Positions 35,785-43,174 of a DNA stretch of 64,000 nucleotides are shown here, in pieces (position 1 is the stretch's first letter; each line of letters begins with the position of its first letter). The stretch comes from Mixta gaviniae (GTDB lineage Bacteria; Pseudomonadota; Gammaproteobacteria; Enterobacterales; Enterobacteriaceae). The position numbers were made by a program, and so were the translations under genes. Under the pieces are notes generated by a model, which had not been told where the DNA came from, made no database searches, and was given only the letters and a program-made list of their open reading frames with translations. The DNA is taken from NCBI RefSeq assembly GCF_002953195.1, contig NZ_CP026377.1, positions 682,001 to 746,000 on the forward strand, written 5' to 3'.

Positions 35785-36557
35785 GACGGTTTCCCTGGGT
35801 TGGCGACCGCATTACGCGCGCCTTTCTTACCGGAGCGCAACATCACCACGCCGAGGATCAACAGCAGCAGCACGCCCGCAACGCTCAATACGCCTTTTAT
35901 CAGCGAATATTGCCCTGGCGAGAGGGTAAAAGGCCCCATCTTCACCGTTTCGACGCGATCTTCATACACCCTGGCGGGAACAAAGACGATAGCGAGATCG
36001 CGGTCGTCGCGCCCCACAAGGCCGGGAATACTGGTCGCGACCAGGCGGCGGATGCGCGGCTCGATGCTATCGGGATCGAGCGTATCGTGATATTTGATAA
36101 ACACGGAGGCGGAGGCGGGCTGCACCGGCTCGCCCGGTGCGATGCGCTCCGGCAGCACCACATGCACGCGTGCCACCACTACGCCGTCAATCTGTGCCAG
36201 CGTCGACTCCACCTCCTGCGACAGCGCATAGATATAGCGCGCCCGTTCCTCCATCGGGCTGGAGATCACGCCGCTTTTCTGGAACACCTCGCCGAGGTTG
36301 GTGCGCGCTTTACGCGGCAGCCCGGCCGCTTCGAGGATATTGACCGAGCGCTCAATGTTTTCCGGCGCCACCAGTACCGAGACGCCGGTTTTCTCCACCC
36401 GTTTGCTGGCGGCGATATGGTAGCGGTTCAGCTCAGCGACAATGTCGTTGGCATCGTTTTCCGCCAGGTTGCTGTTGAGAACGGTATCGTCGCCGCAGCC
36501 GCTCAGCAGCAGGACAAGAGAGCCGATCAGCAAGGCTTTCACCAGAGAAGGTCGCAT
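35781..36557 (-). CDS. hrcJ: HrcJ (SctJ), inner-membrane ring lipoprotein
   Basis: The 258-residue protein begins with a lipoprotein signal (lipobox LLSGC, Cys21) and has the YscJ/FliF domain (about 25-190, with NLAENDANDIVAELN and EGEL-type strand HVVLPER). A C-terminal membrane helix (about 215-235, LIKGVLSVAGVLLLLILGVVML) is followed by a Lys-rich tail. It forms the inner ring with HrpQ. A 5-nt gap separates it from hrpB. Confidence 0.95.
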   Translation of the reverse strand: MRPSLVKALLIGSLVLLLSGCGDDTVLNSNLAENDANDIVAELNRYHIAASKRVEKTGVSVLVAPENIERSVNILEAAGLPRKARTNLGEVFQKSGVISSPMEERARYIYALSQEVESTLAQIDGVVVARVHVVLPERIAPGEPVQPASASVFIKYHDTLDPDSIEPRIRRLVATSIPGLVGRDDRDLAIVFVPARVYEDRVETVKMGPFTLSPGQYSLIKGVLSVAGVLLLLILGVVMLRSGKKGARNAVANPGKPS

Positions 36558-36562
36558 AGCGT

Positions 36563-36937
36563 TTACTGTAGGTTGGTTAATTTATCCAGACTCTGTACGC
36601 CTTTGGCGATGATCTTGGCGTTCATCAGGCTCTGTACGTAGTAGTCCGACAGCGCAGCGTTGGCGGCGCTAAAATCGAGCGAGCTGGTGGATCGCGAAGC
36701 GGTCTCCAGATCGCGGAAGGCACCCTGCTGCGCCTGCTGATTGCGCGCAATCGCCCCGGTCAGGCTGCCGATCAGATCGGGCGCCTCGCCGGAGCGGGCG
36801 GCGGACGCTGACGCCTCCGGCGCGTTAAGCGCCGCGCTAAACCACTGCGCATCGGCGCCGTTGGCGACGGGCGCGTCGTCGTCCGCTTCCAGCGTGACGG
36901 AAGGGGTCGGCAGAGAGGAAGAGTGATTGACTTTCAT
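36563..36937 (-). CDS. hrpB: HrpB (SctI), inner rod/adaptor protein
   Basis: This 124-residue protein has a polar N-terminal half and a helical C-terminus (SDYYVQSLMNAKIIAKGVQSLDKLTNLQ region) typical of SctI inner-rod proteins. The position between the pilin gene and hrcJ is the usual one. It is an early type III substrate and forms the adaptor between export gate and pilus. Confidence 0.88.
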   Translation of the reverse strand: MKVNHSSSLPTPSVTLEADDDAPVANGADAQWFSAALNAPEASASAARSGEAPDLIGSLTGAIARNQQAQQGAFRDLETASRSTSSLDFSAANAALSDYYVQSLMNAKIIAKGVQSLDKLTNLQ

Positions 36938-37019
36938 CGGTTCGGCTCGCTGTGAAAGAACTCGCTGTGAAAGAAGAAGAGAGGGAGGCGTCAGACGATC
37001 TCCTCCCTCCCCGCGGCGC

Positions 37020-37259
37020 TTAGTACTGGATCTTCACCTGAGCAGCCGCCGAGCCCGCCTGCGCGGCGCTGTCGGCGATGCCGTTGACGCGCTGGTTTTC
37101 CGCGTCCAGCTTGGCTTTCGCCACCTGGTTCTGCTGCATCTCTTTCTGTACGCCCTGCATCTCCATCATAAAGTCCGCGCCGCCCAACGCGCCTGAAATC
37201 TGGCTCAGAGAGCTGGCGCCGCCGGTGATGAAGTTAGAAATACCTGAAGTTGCACCCAT
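37020..37259 (-). CDS. hrpA: HrpA, putative Hrp pilin
   Basis: The 79-residue protein has a Ser/Gly-rich N-terminus and one long amphipathic helix toward the C-terminus (MMEMQGVQKEMQQNQVAKAK..., ending AAAQVKIQY). This matches Hrp pilins, which differ strongly in sequence but share size, composition and helical C-terminus. It is the first gene after an hrp box and is followed by hrpB, as in other Hrp1 clusters. It would form the extracellular pilus. The identity rests on these features and not on a conserved motif. Confidence 0.8.
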   Translation of the reverse strand: MGATSGISNFITGGASSLSQISGALGGADFMMEMQGVQKEMQQNQVAKAKLDAENQRVNGIADSAAQAGSAAAQVKIQY

Positions 37260-37311
37260 GGTTGTTTCCTCGCTAATGGTTGATGTGTACTACGGCAATG
37301 GTTTCGTTCAT

Positions 37312-37339
37312 TAAGTGGCAGGAGCGCGGCGGCGGTTCC
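37312..37339 (-). promoter_or_regulatory. hrp box of the hrpA operon
   Basis: On the minus strand GGAACC, 15 nt, CCACTTA. It lies about 53 nt upstream of hrpA. Its -35 half falls inside the first copy of a 45-bp tandem repeat. Confidence 0.94.
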
Positions 37340-37419
37340 AAAAAAAGCGGATTTTTTTACGGGGTGGGAAGCGGCGGCGGTTCTAACAAAAGCGGATTTT
37401 TTTACGGGGCGCGAAGCGG
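37326..37419. repeat. 45-bp tandem duplication between hrpS and hrpA
   Basis: Two copies (37326-37370 and 37371-37415) share GGCGGCGGTT, an A/C-rich run, AGCGGATTTTTTTACGGGG and GAAG; a third copy begins at 37416. The GGTTCC of copy 1 is the -35 part of the hrpA hrp box, while copy 2 has GGTTCT and no matching -10 element at the right spacing. Confidence 0.85.
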
Positions 37420-37469
37420 TGGGGCGCCGGGCGCGGAGTGGGCGCGCGGCGCGGGGGCGGCAAGCGTTA

Positions 37470-38462
37470 TCAGGCGCTCAGCTTCAGCTGTTTCAAACGG
37501 TGGTAAAGGGTGCGGCGCGGGATACCCAGTTCATGTACCACCTCATCGATCCGGTGGCCGTGACGGTGCAAACACTCATGGATCAGGCTGCGCTCGATGC
37601 GGCGCAGGCGCTCCTTCAGCACGATCGATTCCGCCTGCGGGATCGCCTGCTGACAGAGTGGCGGCAATCCCAGCACAAAGCGTTCCGCCGCCGCCTTCAG
37701 CTCGCGGATGTTGCCCGGCCAGCTGTGCAGCAGCAGCGCCTCATCCAGCCCCGGCGCACGCGGCGGCAGCGGCTGGTCGAGCCGCTGGGCGGCATCCTGG
37801 GTGAACTGGCGGAACAGCGGAATAATCAACTCCGGGCGCGAACGCACCGTCGGTGTTGATAGCGTAATGGTGTTGAGACGGAAATAGAGATCGCGGCGGA
37901 AGCGCCCCTGCGCCACCAACTGCTCCAGCGGCGTCTGGGCGGCGGCGATCACCCGCAGCGTCAGCGGAATGCAGCGGGTGCTGCCGAGGCGCTCGATGGC
38001 GCGCGTCTCCAGCATACGCAACAGCTTGGCCTGCACCGTCAACGGCATGCTGTCGATCTCATCGAGAAACAGAATGCCGTTGTTCGCCGTCTCGATATAG
38101 CCGGGACGGGAGTGGCTGGCGCCGGTATAGGCGCCGGAGACCACGCCGAACAGCTCGCTTTCCGCCAGCGTTTCCGGGATCGCGCCGCAGTTGACCGGCA
38201 CCAGCGGCCCGCGGCAGCCGGAGCGCTCGTAGATGCGGCGCGCCAGCGTATCTTTTCCGGTGCCGGTTTCGCCTTCCAGCAGCACATCCACATGAAGCGG
38301 GGCGATAGTCTCAACCAGTTTATGCAGATGCGCATGGATATCCGCCGCCGGAAAGGCGCACGCCGCTAACGCAGGCGGATTCAGAGGGGACAGATCAGCA
38401 TGGCCGGTGCGCCGGCTCTCTTGCGCCGGGCAGCGCGTGCTGGTGGTAATCGCTTTAACCAT
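37470..38462 (-). CDS. hrpS: HrpS, sigma-54 enhancer-binding activator of hrpL
   Basis: The ATG at 38462 follows CTGGAGAC and gives 330 residues; a frame going back to 38654 lacks a ribosome site. There is no receiver domain. The AAA+ domain (about 50-270) shows Walker A GETGTGKD, the sigma-54 contact loop as GAYTGA (commonly GAFTGA), Walker B GILFLDEID and the arginine finger region RFRRDLYFRLN. A Fis-type helix-turn-helix closes it (HRIDEVVHELGIPRRTLYHRLKQL). It activates the sigma-54 promoter of hrpL. In E. amylovora it adjoins hrpY, but here it lies between hrpA and the harpin-like gene, transcribed toward hrpA. Confidence 0.95.
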   Translation of the reverse strand: MVKAITTSTRCPAQESRRTGHADLSPLNPPALAACAFPAADIHAHLHKLVETIAPLHVDVLLEGETGTGKDTLARRIYERSGCRGPLVPVNCGAIPETLAESELFGVVSGAYTGASHSRPGYIETANNGILFLDEIDSMPLTVQAKLLRMLETRAIERLGSTRCIPLTLRVIAAAQTPLEQLVAQGRFRRDLYFRLNTITLSTPTVRSRPELIIPLFRQFTQDAAQRLDQPLPPRAPGLDEALLLHSWPGNIRELKAAAERFVLGLPPLCQQAIPQAESIVLKERLRRIERSLIHECLHRHGHRIDEVVHELGIPRRTLYHRLKQLKLSA

Positions 38463-38640
38463 AATGTCTCCAGTAACTCGACACAAATTTTTGCTGCGCG
38501 TAGTAATACGCTGATGTGGCAATGACGATTGTGAAGTTTTTTTTATGGCATGCCGGTCATAAAAAATTACAAAACCATTCGGTTTCCTTACTTTCCGCCA
38601 TAACGATCCGCTACAGCTATCAGTCTGCGCTGATAAATCG

Positions 38641-38673
38641 GTAGGGATTTCCAACGTCGCTGTAGGGATTTCC
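38641..38673 (-). promoter_or_regulatory. Direct repeat upstream of hrpS, candidate HrpY site
   Basis: GTAGGGATTTCC occurs at 38641-38652 and again at 38662-38673, exactly 21 bp apart (two helical turns), about 180-210 bp upstream of the hrpS ATG. In P. stewartii and E. amylovora HrpY binds upstream of hrpS, so these are the obvious candidates for its binding sites. That link is inference. Confidence 0.6.
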
Positions 38674-38791
38674 TGACAAAGCGCCGCTCAACCCTGTTAC
38701 CGTGCCGCTTGCGCCAGTGCCTTGCGGAGCAAGGAAGTCAGATGAAATTTTTATGTCTGTGGGCTGCCGCACATCTAATTTGCACCGAAAT

Positions 38792-38819
38792 GGAACTCCC
38801 ATCCCCCCTGCGCCACATA
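38792..38819 (+). promoter_or_regulatory. hrp box of the harpin-like/HrpK-like operon
   Basis: GGAACT, 15 nt, CCACATA. The sixth -35 base is T instead of C, an accepted variant of the consensus. It lies 109 nt before the start of the first gene. Confidence 0.88.
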
Positions 38820-38928
38820 CAAAGCGAGTCAGAGCCTGCGAGGTCGCGAAAAATCCCGACAGTCGGCGCGCAGGCCGGGTCTGGAAAGCTCAATTCATTC
38901 ATAAACGTAACGTTTAACCGGAGGATGT

Positions 38929-39744
38929 ATGGGATTTAAAATTGGCGGTTTCGGCGGCGGCGGCGGCAAAACAACCATGCCACCACCAGATTTATCCGGC
39001 AAAGGGCGTCAGGATATCGGTCCGAACGGACCGCGCACCAATACCACCACGCCCGGCGGCAATACCAATAACAGTACCAGCTTTAACAACGGCCAGGGCG
39101 TGGACGGCAAAAACGGCAAAGGCGGCAAACTGGGCGGCAACCTGCTCGACTTTGGTCTGAACGCTGGCGGCGGCGCGCTGAGCCTGCTCGGCGGCGGTGG
39201 GATCACTGGCGGCGGCGGAATTACCGGCGGCAGCGGCGCGACCGGCAGCGTGGGCAACAACCTGCTGTCGGCCCATACGCAAGGCGGTAATCAGAGCGGC
39301 GGCCTGCTCTCACCGGGCGGCAAAAGCGGTGGCGTTGGCCAGATGCTGCAACAGCTGCTGATGTTGATTGGCCTGCAGCAGATGCTGAAAGGCGGCGGTC
39401 AGAATCCGCTGCAGCAGGCGAGCCAGCAACAGCAGCAGCCGGCCGGCAATCAGGCGGCGCAGGGTAATCAGGGCGGCATCAACGGCATGATGCAGCAGGT
39501 TATGCAGATGATGCAGCAGATGATGCAACTGATGCAGCAGCTGACCGGCATGCAGCAGGGCGGCGGCGCGAGCGCGCAGAACGGTAATGGCGCGCAGAGC
39601 GGTAATGGCGGCCAGAGCAATGCGCAATCCGGCGGCGGCAATATGCTGGGTAACCTGCTGAATTCCGTGATGCAGATGAGCGGCCTGAACGCGCTGATGT
39701 CGCTGCTGGGCGGAGGTTCGCAGAATAACGGAGGCGTGAAGTAA
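38929..39744 (+). CDS. Harpin-like secreted protein
   Basis: This 271-residue protein is Gly-, Asn-, Gln- and Ser-rich and has no Cys, the composition of harpins. It has two Met/Leu/Gln-rich helices: GQMLQQLLMLIGLQQMLKGG (about 137-157) and a long MMQQ repeat (about 185-205). Harpins are heat-stable type III helper proteins that act at the plant plasma membrane. It is shorter than HrpN (about 400 residues) and I cannot say that it is HrpN itself. It sits next to hrpS with an hrp box and its stop overlaps the next start (TAATG). Confidence 0.8.
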   Translation: MGFKIGGFGGGGGKTTMPPPDLSGKGRQDIGPNGPRTNTTTPGGNTNNSTSFNNGQGVDGKNGKGGKLGGNLLDFGLNAGGGALSLLGGGGITGGGGITGGSGATGSVGNNLLSAHTQGGNQSGGLLSPGGKSGGVGQMLQQLLMLIGLQQMLKGGGQNPLQQASQQQQQPAGNQAAQGNQGGINGMMQQVMQMMQQMMQLMQQLTGMQQGGGASAQNGNGAQSGNGGQSNAQSGGGNMLGNLLNSVMQMSGLNALMSLLGGGSQNNGGVK

Positions 39745-40835
39745 TGGCGCTAAACGTTAATGGAGGGGGCGCTGCCCCCCTTTTACCCGACAGGCCCGCG
39801 CCCCCGGCCGGCGCGCTGCTGGCCAGCGTGGCTGAACAGCCAGCGCTAAAAAACAGCGGCGTGCTGAACTACGGCGGCGCCGCGGCAAACGCGCCGCTGC
39901 TGGGCGACGCTTCCGGCGATGCGCTGCAGGCGGGTGGCGGGCAGCAGGGCGGGCTGTTGCAAAGCCTGATGATGCTGGCAGGGCTGCAGTCGTTGATGCA
40001 GAACCTGGCGGGTGGAGAGCAGACCGGCCAGGCGGCGACGCCCGGTGAGATGCTGCAAAACCTTACGCCGCTTACCGCCCAGAACAGCGGCGCGGGCAGC
40101 GGCCAGGTGCGCGCCAGCGAGCATGATACCAGCGTCAGGCCGACGGAGGAGAACCTGACCGGCCGTCCGCCGGGCGACAACCGCAGCGCGGAGCAGATCC
40201 TCGACGAAAACCCGGTACTGAAAAACCTGGGTAATCAGAAGGATATCAAGCGCGATCAGCTGAAGGAGCGCTTCGGCGACTGGACCGCCGATAACCCCGA
40301 TCCGAAAAGCCGCGCCGACGCCGCCTACAACATGTCCTGCGTGTTGAACAGCGTGAAGGGGCTGAACGATCGTGACGGCGAAAGCCGCGGCGATGTGCAT
40401 AACAACGGAAAAATCGAAGGGATCACTAAAGATGGCGACGCCCGTCACGGCACCGAAGCGGGCGTGTTGAAGGATATCGCTGAAAAAGGACTGAGCGCGC
40501 TGCCTGCGGATGGCAACCTGCCGCAGACCAGGGATACGCACGTGCGCAAAGATGGCACCAACAAGGATAACTTCCAGTGGGGGATGGGCGAGATTGGCCG
40601 CGTACTGTCCAATATCCCTATTCTGAAGTCGATCCTGGCGCCGGTGTTCAACAATATCGGCGAGGCGCGCACCCTGGGCGATGTGTTCAGCGGCGGCTTT
40701 AAAGGACTGGCCGAGGGCGCAATGGGGCTGGCGCGCGGGCCGGTCGGCTGGGCGGTGACGGCGGCCACCGATACGATCTCCATCGCGCTGGAGAACAGCG
40801 GTAAAAACAAGAAAGACCCGCCGCCTTTTTCATAA
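39744..40835 (+). CDS. HrpK-like putative translocator with harpin-like N-terminus
   Basis: The 363-residue protein has two parts. Residues 1-115 resemble a harpin (Gly/Gln/Leu-rich, LLQSLMMLAGLQSLMQNLAGG). Residues about 150-363 form another domain (NPVLKNLGNQKDIKRDQL, then RADAAYNMSCVLNSVKGL, an EF-hand-like DVHNNGKIEG and hydrophobic segments near 275-300 and 325-345). I associate the second part with HrpK-type proteins, putative translocators much longer than this. It is coupled to the upstream harpin-like gene by a 1-nt overlap and followed by a terminator. If the assignment holds, this is a short harpin-HrpK fusion. Confidence 0.65.
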   Translation: MALNVNGGGAAPLLPDRPAPPAGALLASVAEQPALKNSGVLNYGGAAANAPLLGDASGDALQAGGGQQGGLLQSLMMLAGLQSLMQNLAGGEQTGQAATPGEMLQNLTPLTAQNSGAGSGQVRASEHDTSVRPTEENLTGRPPGDNRSAEQILDENPVLKNLGNQKDIKRDQLKERFGDWTADNPDPKSRADAAYNMSCVLNSVKGLNDRDGESRGDVHNNGKIEGITKDGDARHGTEAGVLKDIAEKGLSALPADGNLPQTRDTHVRKDGTNKDNFQWGMGEIGRVLSNIPILKSILAPVFNNIGEARTLGDVFSGGFKGLAEGAMGLARGPVGWAVTAATDTISIALENSGKNKKDPPPFS

Positions 40836-40854
40836 TGCAACGGGTGCAATCCAG

Positions 40855-40886
40855 GTCCCTGCACCAGCGGCGCAGGGACTTTTTTA
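40855..40886 (+). terminator. Rho-independent terminator of the harpin/HrpK-like operon
   Basis: GTCCCTGC and GCAGGGAC form the stem around a 9-nt loop and are followed by seven T. It lies about 20 nt after the stop codon. Confidence 0.93.
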
Positions 40887-40925
40887 TGGGCGCGGCGCGG
40901 AAGGCGCTTTTATCACCCGTATCGT

Positions 40926-41111
40926 TCAGGTAAAACTTCGGTAGCTATCCGCCGCGTCGACCAGCAGTAGCGCCTCCGCGCGACAGGTTTTTTGCCGTCT
41001 CTGGCCACCCGCATACCAGACGCAGATCACGCCTTCCGCGGTCACGTCAGTGACGACCAGAAGGATGCGGCTGTTTCGCTGCCTGACCAGCATACCGGGC
41101 GCGAAAGTCAT
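40926..41111 (-). CDS. YodC-like small protein (DUF2158 type)
   Basis: The 61-residue protein has the plan of small YodC/DUF2158 proteins: an N-terminal FAPGMLVRQRNSR strand, then TDVTAEGVICVWYAGGQRR and a Glu/Leu tail. Their function is not known to me. Its start overlaps the TetR stop by 4 nt, so it is coupled to that repressor gene, which is unusual for this family. It lies between two hrp-regulated transcription units. Confidence 0.6.
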   Translation of the reverse strand: MTFAPGMLVRQRNSRILLVVTDVTAEGVICVWYAGGQRRQKTCRAEALLLVDAADSYRSFT

Positions 41112-41728
41112 CTTTTTTCTCCGCCAGCGGCCTGCGGCAACATCACGCTTTGCATAATAAACTGGTTAGAGGCTTGCAGACGCTGTAAATCGGGATTCAC
41201 TTTGCCGTAAATACGCATGCCTTCCAGCATCATAAAAATGCTTTCCGCCATGGTCTCCGCGCTGATGTCGCTTCTGAAAACCTGCTGCCGCTGCCCCTGC
41301 GAAAGAATATCGATCAGCCTCTCTTTGATACCGTTAAACATATAGTTAATTTTATCGCTGACCTCGGCATCTGTCGGCAGCAGTTCGCTGGCGGCGCGCA
41401 GCGTAAAACAGCCGCGCGTCCCTGATTCGCCCGTAGAGAGCAGCGCGCAATAGTCGAGTGTTTCATAGAGCGCTTTTTCCGGCGGCAACGCGCGCGCGCG
41501 TTTAGTCATACGCGCCAGGCCTTCCTCCATATACTGGCTCAGCGCCGCGAGGAAAATGGATTTCTTATCAGGATAAAGCCGGTAAATGCTGGCGCTGGCC
41601 AGGCCAGAGGCGGCCATTAAATCGCCTAATGAGGTCGCTTTGTACCCTTTATTCCAGAACACCGTCAGGGCTGTTTTCAGGAACGCTTCAGGATCGAACT
41701 CTCTTGGCCTGCCGGGGTGCTTTTTCAT
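41108..41728 (-). CDS. TetR/AcrR-family transcriptional regulator
   Basis: The 206-residue regulator begins with an N-terminal TetR helix-turn-helix (about 12-58, TALTVFWNKGYKATSLGDLMAASGLASASIYRLYPDKKSIF). A helical ligand domain with the family C-terminal features (GCFTLRAASELLPTD) follows. A perfect inverted repeat lies 42 nt upstream of its start, so autoregulation is likely. The neighbouring YodC-like gene is coupled. The ligand is unknown. Confidence 0.9.
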   Translation of the reverse strand: MKKHPGRPREFDPEAFLKTALTVFWNKGYKATSLGDLMAASGLASASIYRLYPDKKSIFLAALSQYMEEGLARMTKRARALPPEKALYETLDYCALLSTGESGTRGCFTLRAASELLPTDAEVSDKINYMFNGIKERLIDILSQGQRQQVFRSDISAETMAESIFMMLEGMRIYGKVNPDLQRLQASNQFIMQSVMLPQAAGGEKR

Positions 41729-41770
41729 TTTTCTTTATCCCTGTGCCGCGGGTGGTCTGGGTAAATCATA

Positions 41771-41792
41771 TTGTAGAATGGTTAATCTACAA
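41771..41792. promoter_or_regulatory. Perfect inverted repeat, probable TetR operator
   Basis: TTGTAGA, 8 nt, TCTACAA, with perfectly matched arms. It lies 42 nt upstream of the TetR gene start, in the A+T-rich 200-bp region between that gene and the HopP1-like gene. The regulator itself is the most likely binder. Confidence 0.75.
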
Positions 41793-41928
41793 ATCAATTT
41801 ACACCCGTAAAACAGCATCCGCAAGCGTATGTGCATCACACAGGGCACCGATCTTGTTTGGCGGAGTTTTGAGGATGCGAAGGGAAAACGGGATAGCCTC
41901 CCCGCGCCGCAGCGCAGGGAGGAGAGGA

Positions 41929-42984
41929 TCAGGCGGGCAGAGTGCCCTGACCGCTGCTGATAGTGGAGGCGAAGTTCATCACCTTGTTGACATAGGTGGC
42001 GTCGCCGGTGCCGGTTTTGGAGATATCGCTTAAATCGTTCACGTTGACGTTAAGTGGCCCGGAGTTATAGGCGCGCAACGCCGCGCCCATATTGCCGTCG
42101 AAGTTGTTCAGCTGCTCTTTCATATAGAGCGCGCCCGCCATAATGTTATCCGCCGGATGGTTGGCGTTGGCGTTTGGTCCCAGCAGATCGGGGTTTTTGC
42201 TCTGCAGATCGGCGAAGGTATTGCTATTAACCTGCATCAGGCCGCTATCCTGCAGGCCGTTGCCGCCGTTAACCGTGGCGGCGCCCAGGTTGCCGCGCGA
42301 CTCCTGCCAGATTTGCGCCGCCAGTATTTCGCCCGGCACGCCGGTTTTCTGCGCCGCATTCTGGATAGCGCCTTCATACGGCTTCAACGCTTCCGGCAGA
42401 TGCAGCCCGCTGCCGCCGGATGGCGCGGCGAGGTTCTGGCCCGCGCCGCTAACCGGATGGGTCGCGCCGCCCGTTGGGCTGGTTATGCCGCCGGTCGGAT
42501 GGGTCGCGCCGCCCGTTGGGCTGGTTATGCCGCCGGTCGGATGGGTTGCACCGCCCGTTGGGCTGGCCGCGCCGTCGGCCGGCCCGTTCGGCATCCCTCC
42601 GCTCTGGCCGCCATCAGGCGAGGCAAACAGGTTCTGCGGCGCACCGCCGCCGGTACCCTGTGCATTTTGCTGGCCGCCGTTCTGCTGTCCGGCAAGCTGC
42701 TGGAGCAGCGGCATCAGCGATGAAATCAGCGCGCTAATCAGCTGGGCCAGCGTCTGGTCGATAGCGCTACTCACCGCCTGCTGCGGATTGCCGCCGCTCT
42801 GGCTGAGCAGTGACGCGAGATCGGTACCGCCGCCGCCGCTCTGGCCGAAATCGATCGGCGAACTCATGGTGCCGGAGGTGAGGGGGCCGCCGCCGGTCGC
42901 CAGCGGGTTTTTATCGCTCAGGTTGCTCAGATCGGGCGGCGGCAGCGTTTGCAGGGGGCTAAGCCCACCAGGTAGTGTGATCAT
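41929..42984 (-). CDS. Harpin-transglycosylase fusion (HopP1-like), type III secreted
   Basis: The 351-residue protein has a Gly/Ser/Gln-rich harpin-like N-terminal half (a helix LISALISSLMPLLQQLAGQQN near 83-103) and then 2.5 repeats of a 14-residue THPTGGITSPTGGA unit. The C-terminal lytic transglycosylase domain (about 215-335) has catalytic Glu in QIWQESRGN, the SLT signatures SGLMQVN and ALRAYNSG. HopP1 of P. syringae has the same combination. It should cut peptidoglycan so that the apparatus can pass, or act in the plant. A hrp box precedes it. Confidence 0.85.
   Translation of the reverse strand: MITLPGGLSPLQTLPPPDLSNLSDKNPLATGGGPLTSGTMSSPIDFGQSGGGGTDLASLLSQSGGNPQQAVSSAIDQTLAQLISALISSLMPLLQQLAGQQNGGQQNAQGTGGGAPQNLFASPDGGQSGGMPNGPADGAASPTGGATHPTGGITSPTGGATHPTGGITSPTGGATHPVSGAGQNLAAPSGGSGLHLPEALKPYEGAIQNAAQKTGVPGEILAAQIWQESRGNLGAATVNGGNGLQDSGLMQVNSNTFADLQSKNPDLLGPNANANHPADNIMAGALYMKEQLNNFDGNMGAALRAYNSGPLNVNVNDLSDISKTGTGDATYVNKVMNFASTISSGQGTLPA
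42461..42568. repeat. 42-bp tandem repeats in the HopP1-like gene
   Basis: Two full 42-bp copies (42461-42502, 42503-42544) and a partial third lie in frame and encode the 14-residue TGGITSP/TGGATHP unit. In-frame copy change would alter the linker between harpin and transglycosylase parts. Confidence 0.88.
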
Positions 42985-43018
42985 GTTCGGGTCCTTATCG
43001 CGTGTGGGGTCAGTCTGT

Positions 43019-43046
43019 TAAGTGGCGCCGGCGCGCAAAGGGTTCC
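43019..43046 (-). promoter_or_regulatory. hrp box of the HopP1-like gene
   Basis: On the minus strand GGAACC, 15 nt, CCACTTA. It lies 35 nt upstream of the start at 42984. Much of its spacer (CGCCGGCGCGC on the plus strand) is identical to that of the hrpF hrp box. Confidence 0.94.
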
Positions 43047-43174
43047 TGCCGCCCGGCGCCCACAGCGCAACAATCTGTGCGGCATGCCACAAAACGGCAA
43101 TTCCCCGACACGACGCACGCGCGCATCGGCGACTTCGCGGCATCATAGCTGCCTGATGTAAACCGGGGAAAACG

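Larger units (their letters stand above)
38463..38928. other. Divergent regulatory region between hrpS and the harpin-like gene (466 bp)
   Basis: No gene is seen. It holds a 12-bp direct repeat (38641-38673) on the hrpS side and an hrp box (38792-38819) on the harpin side. The stretch near 38530-38600 is A+T-rich and is the likely hrpS promoter. Confidence 0.6.

Noticed and set aside
37357..37384. Second hrp box in copy 2 of the 45-bp repeat
   Set aside because: The -35 part is GGTTCT on the plus strand and no GTGG element lies at 15-16 nt spacing.
37280..37804. Gly/Ser-rich open frame with KSGFFYG repeats across the hrpA promoter, tested as a small effector
   Set aside because: It overlaps the hrpA hrp box and then runs antisense into hrpS; the repeats reflect a DNA duplication.
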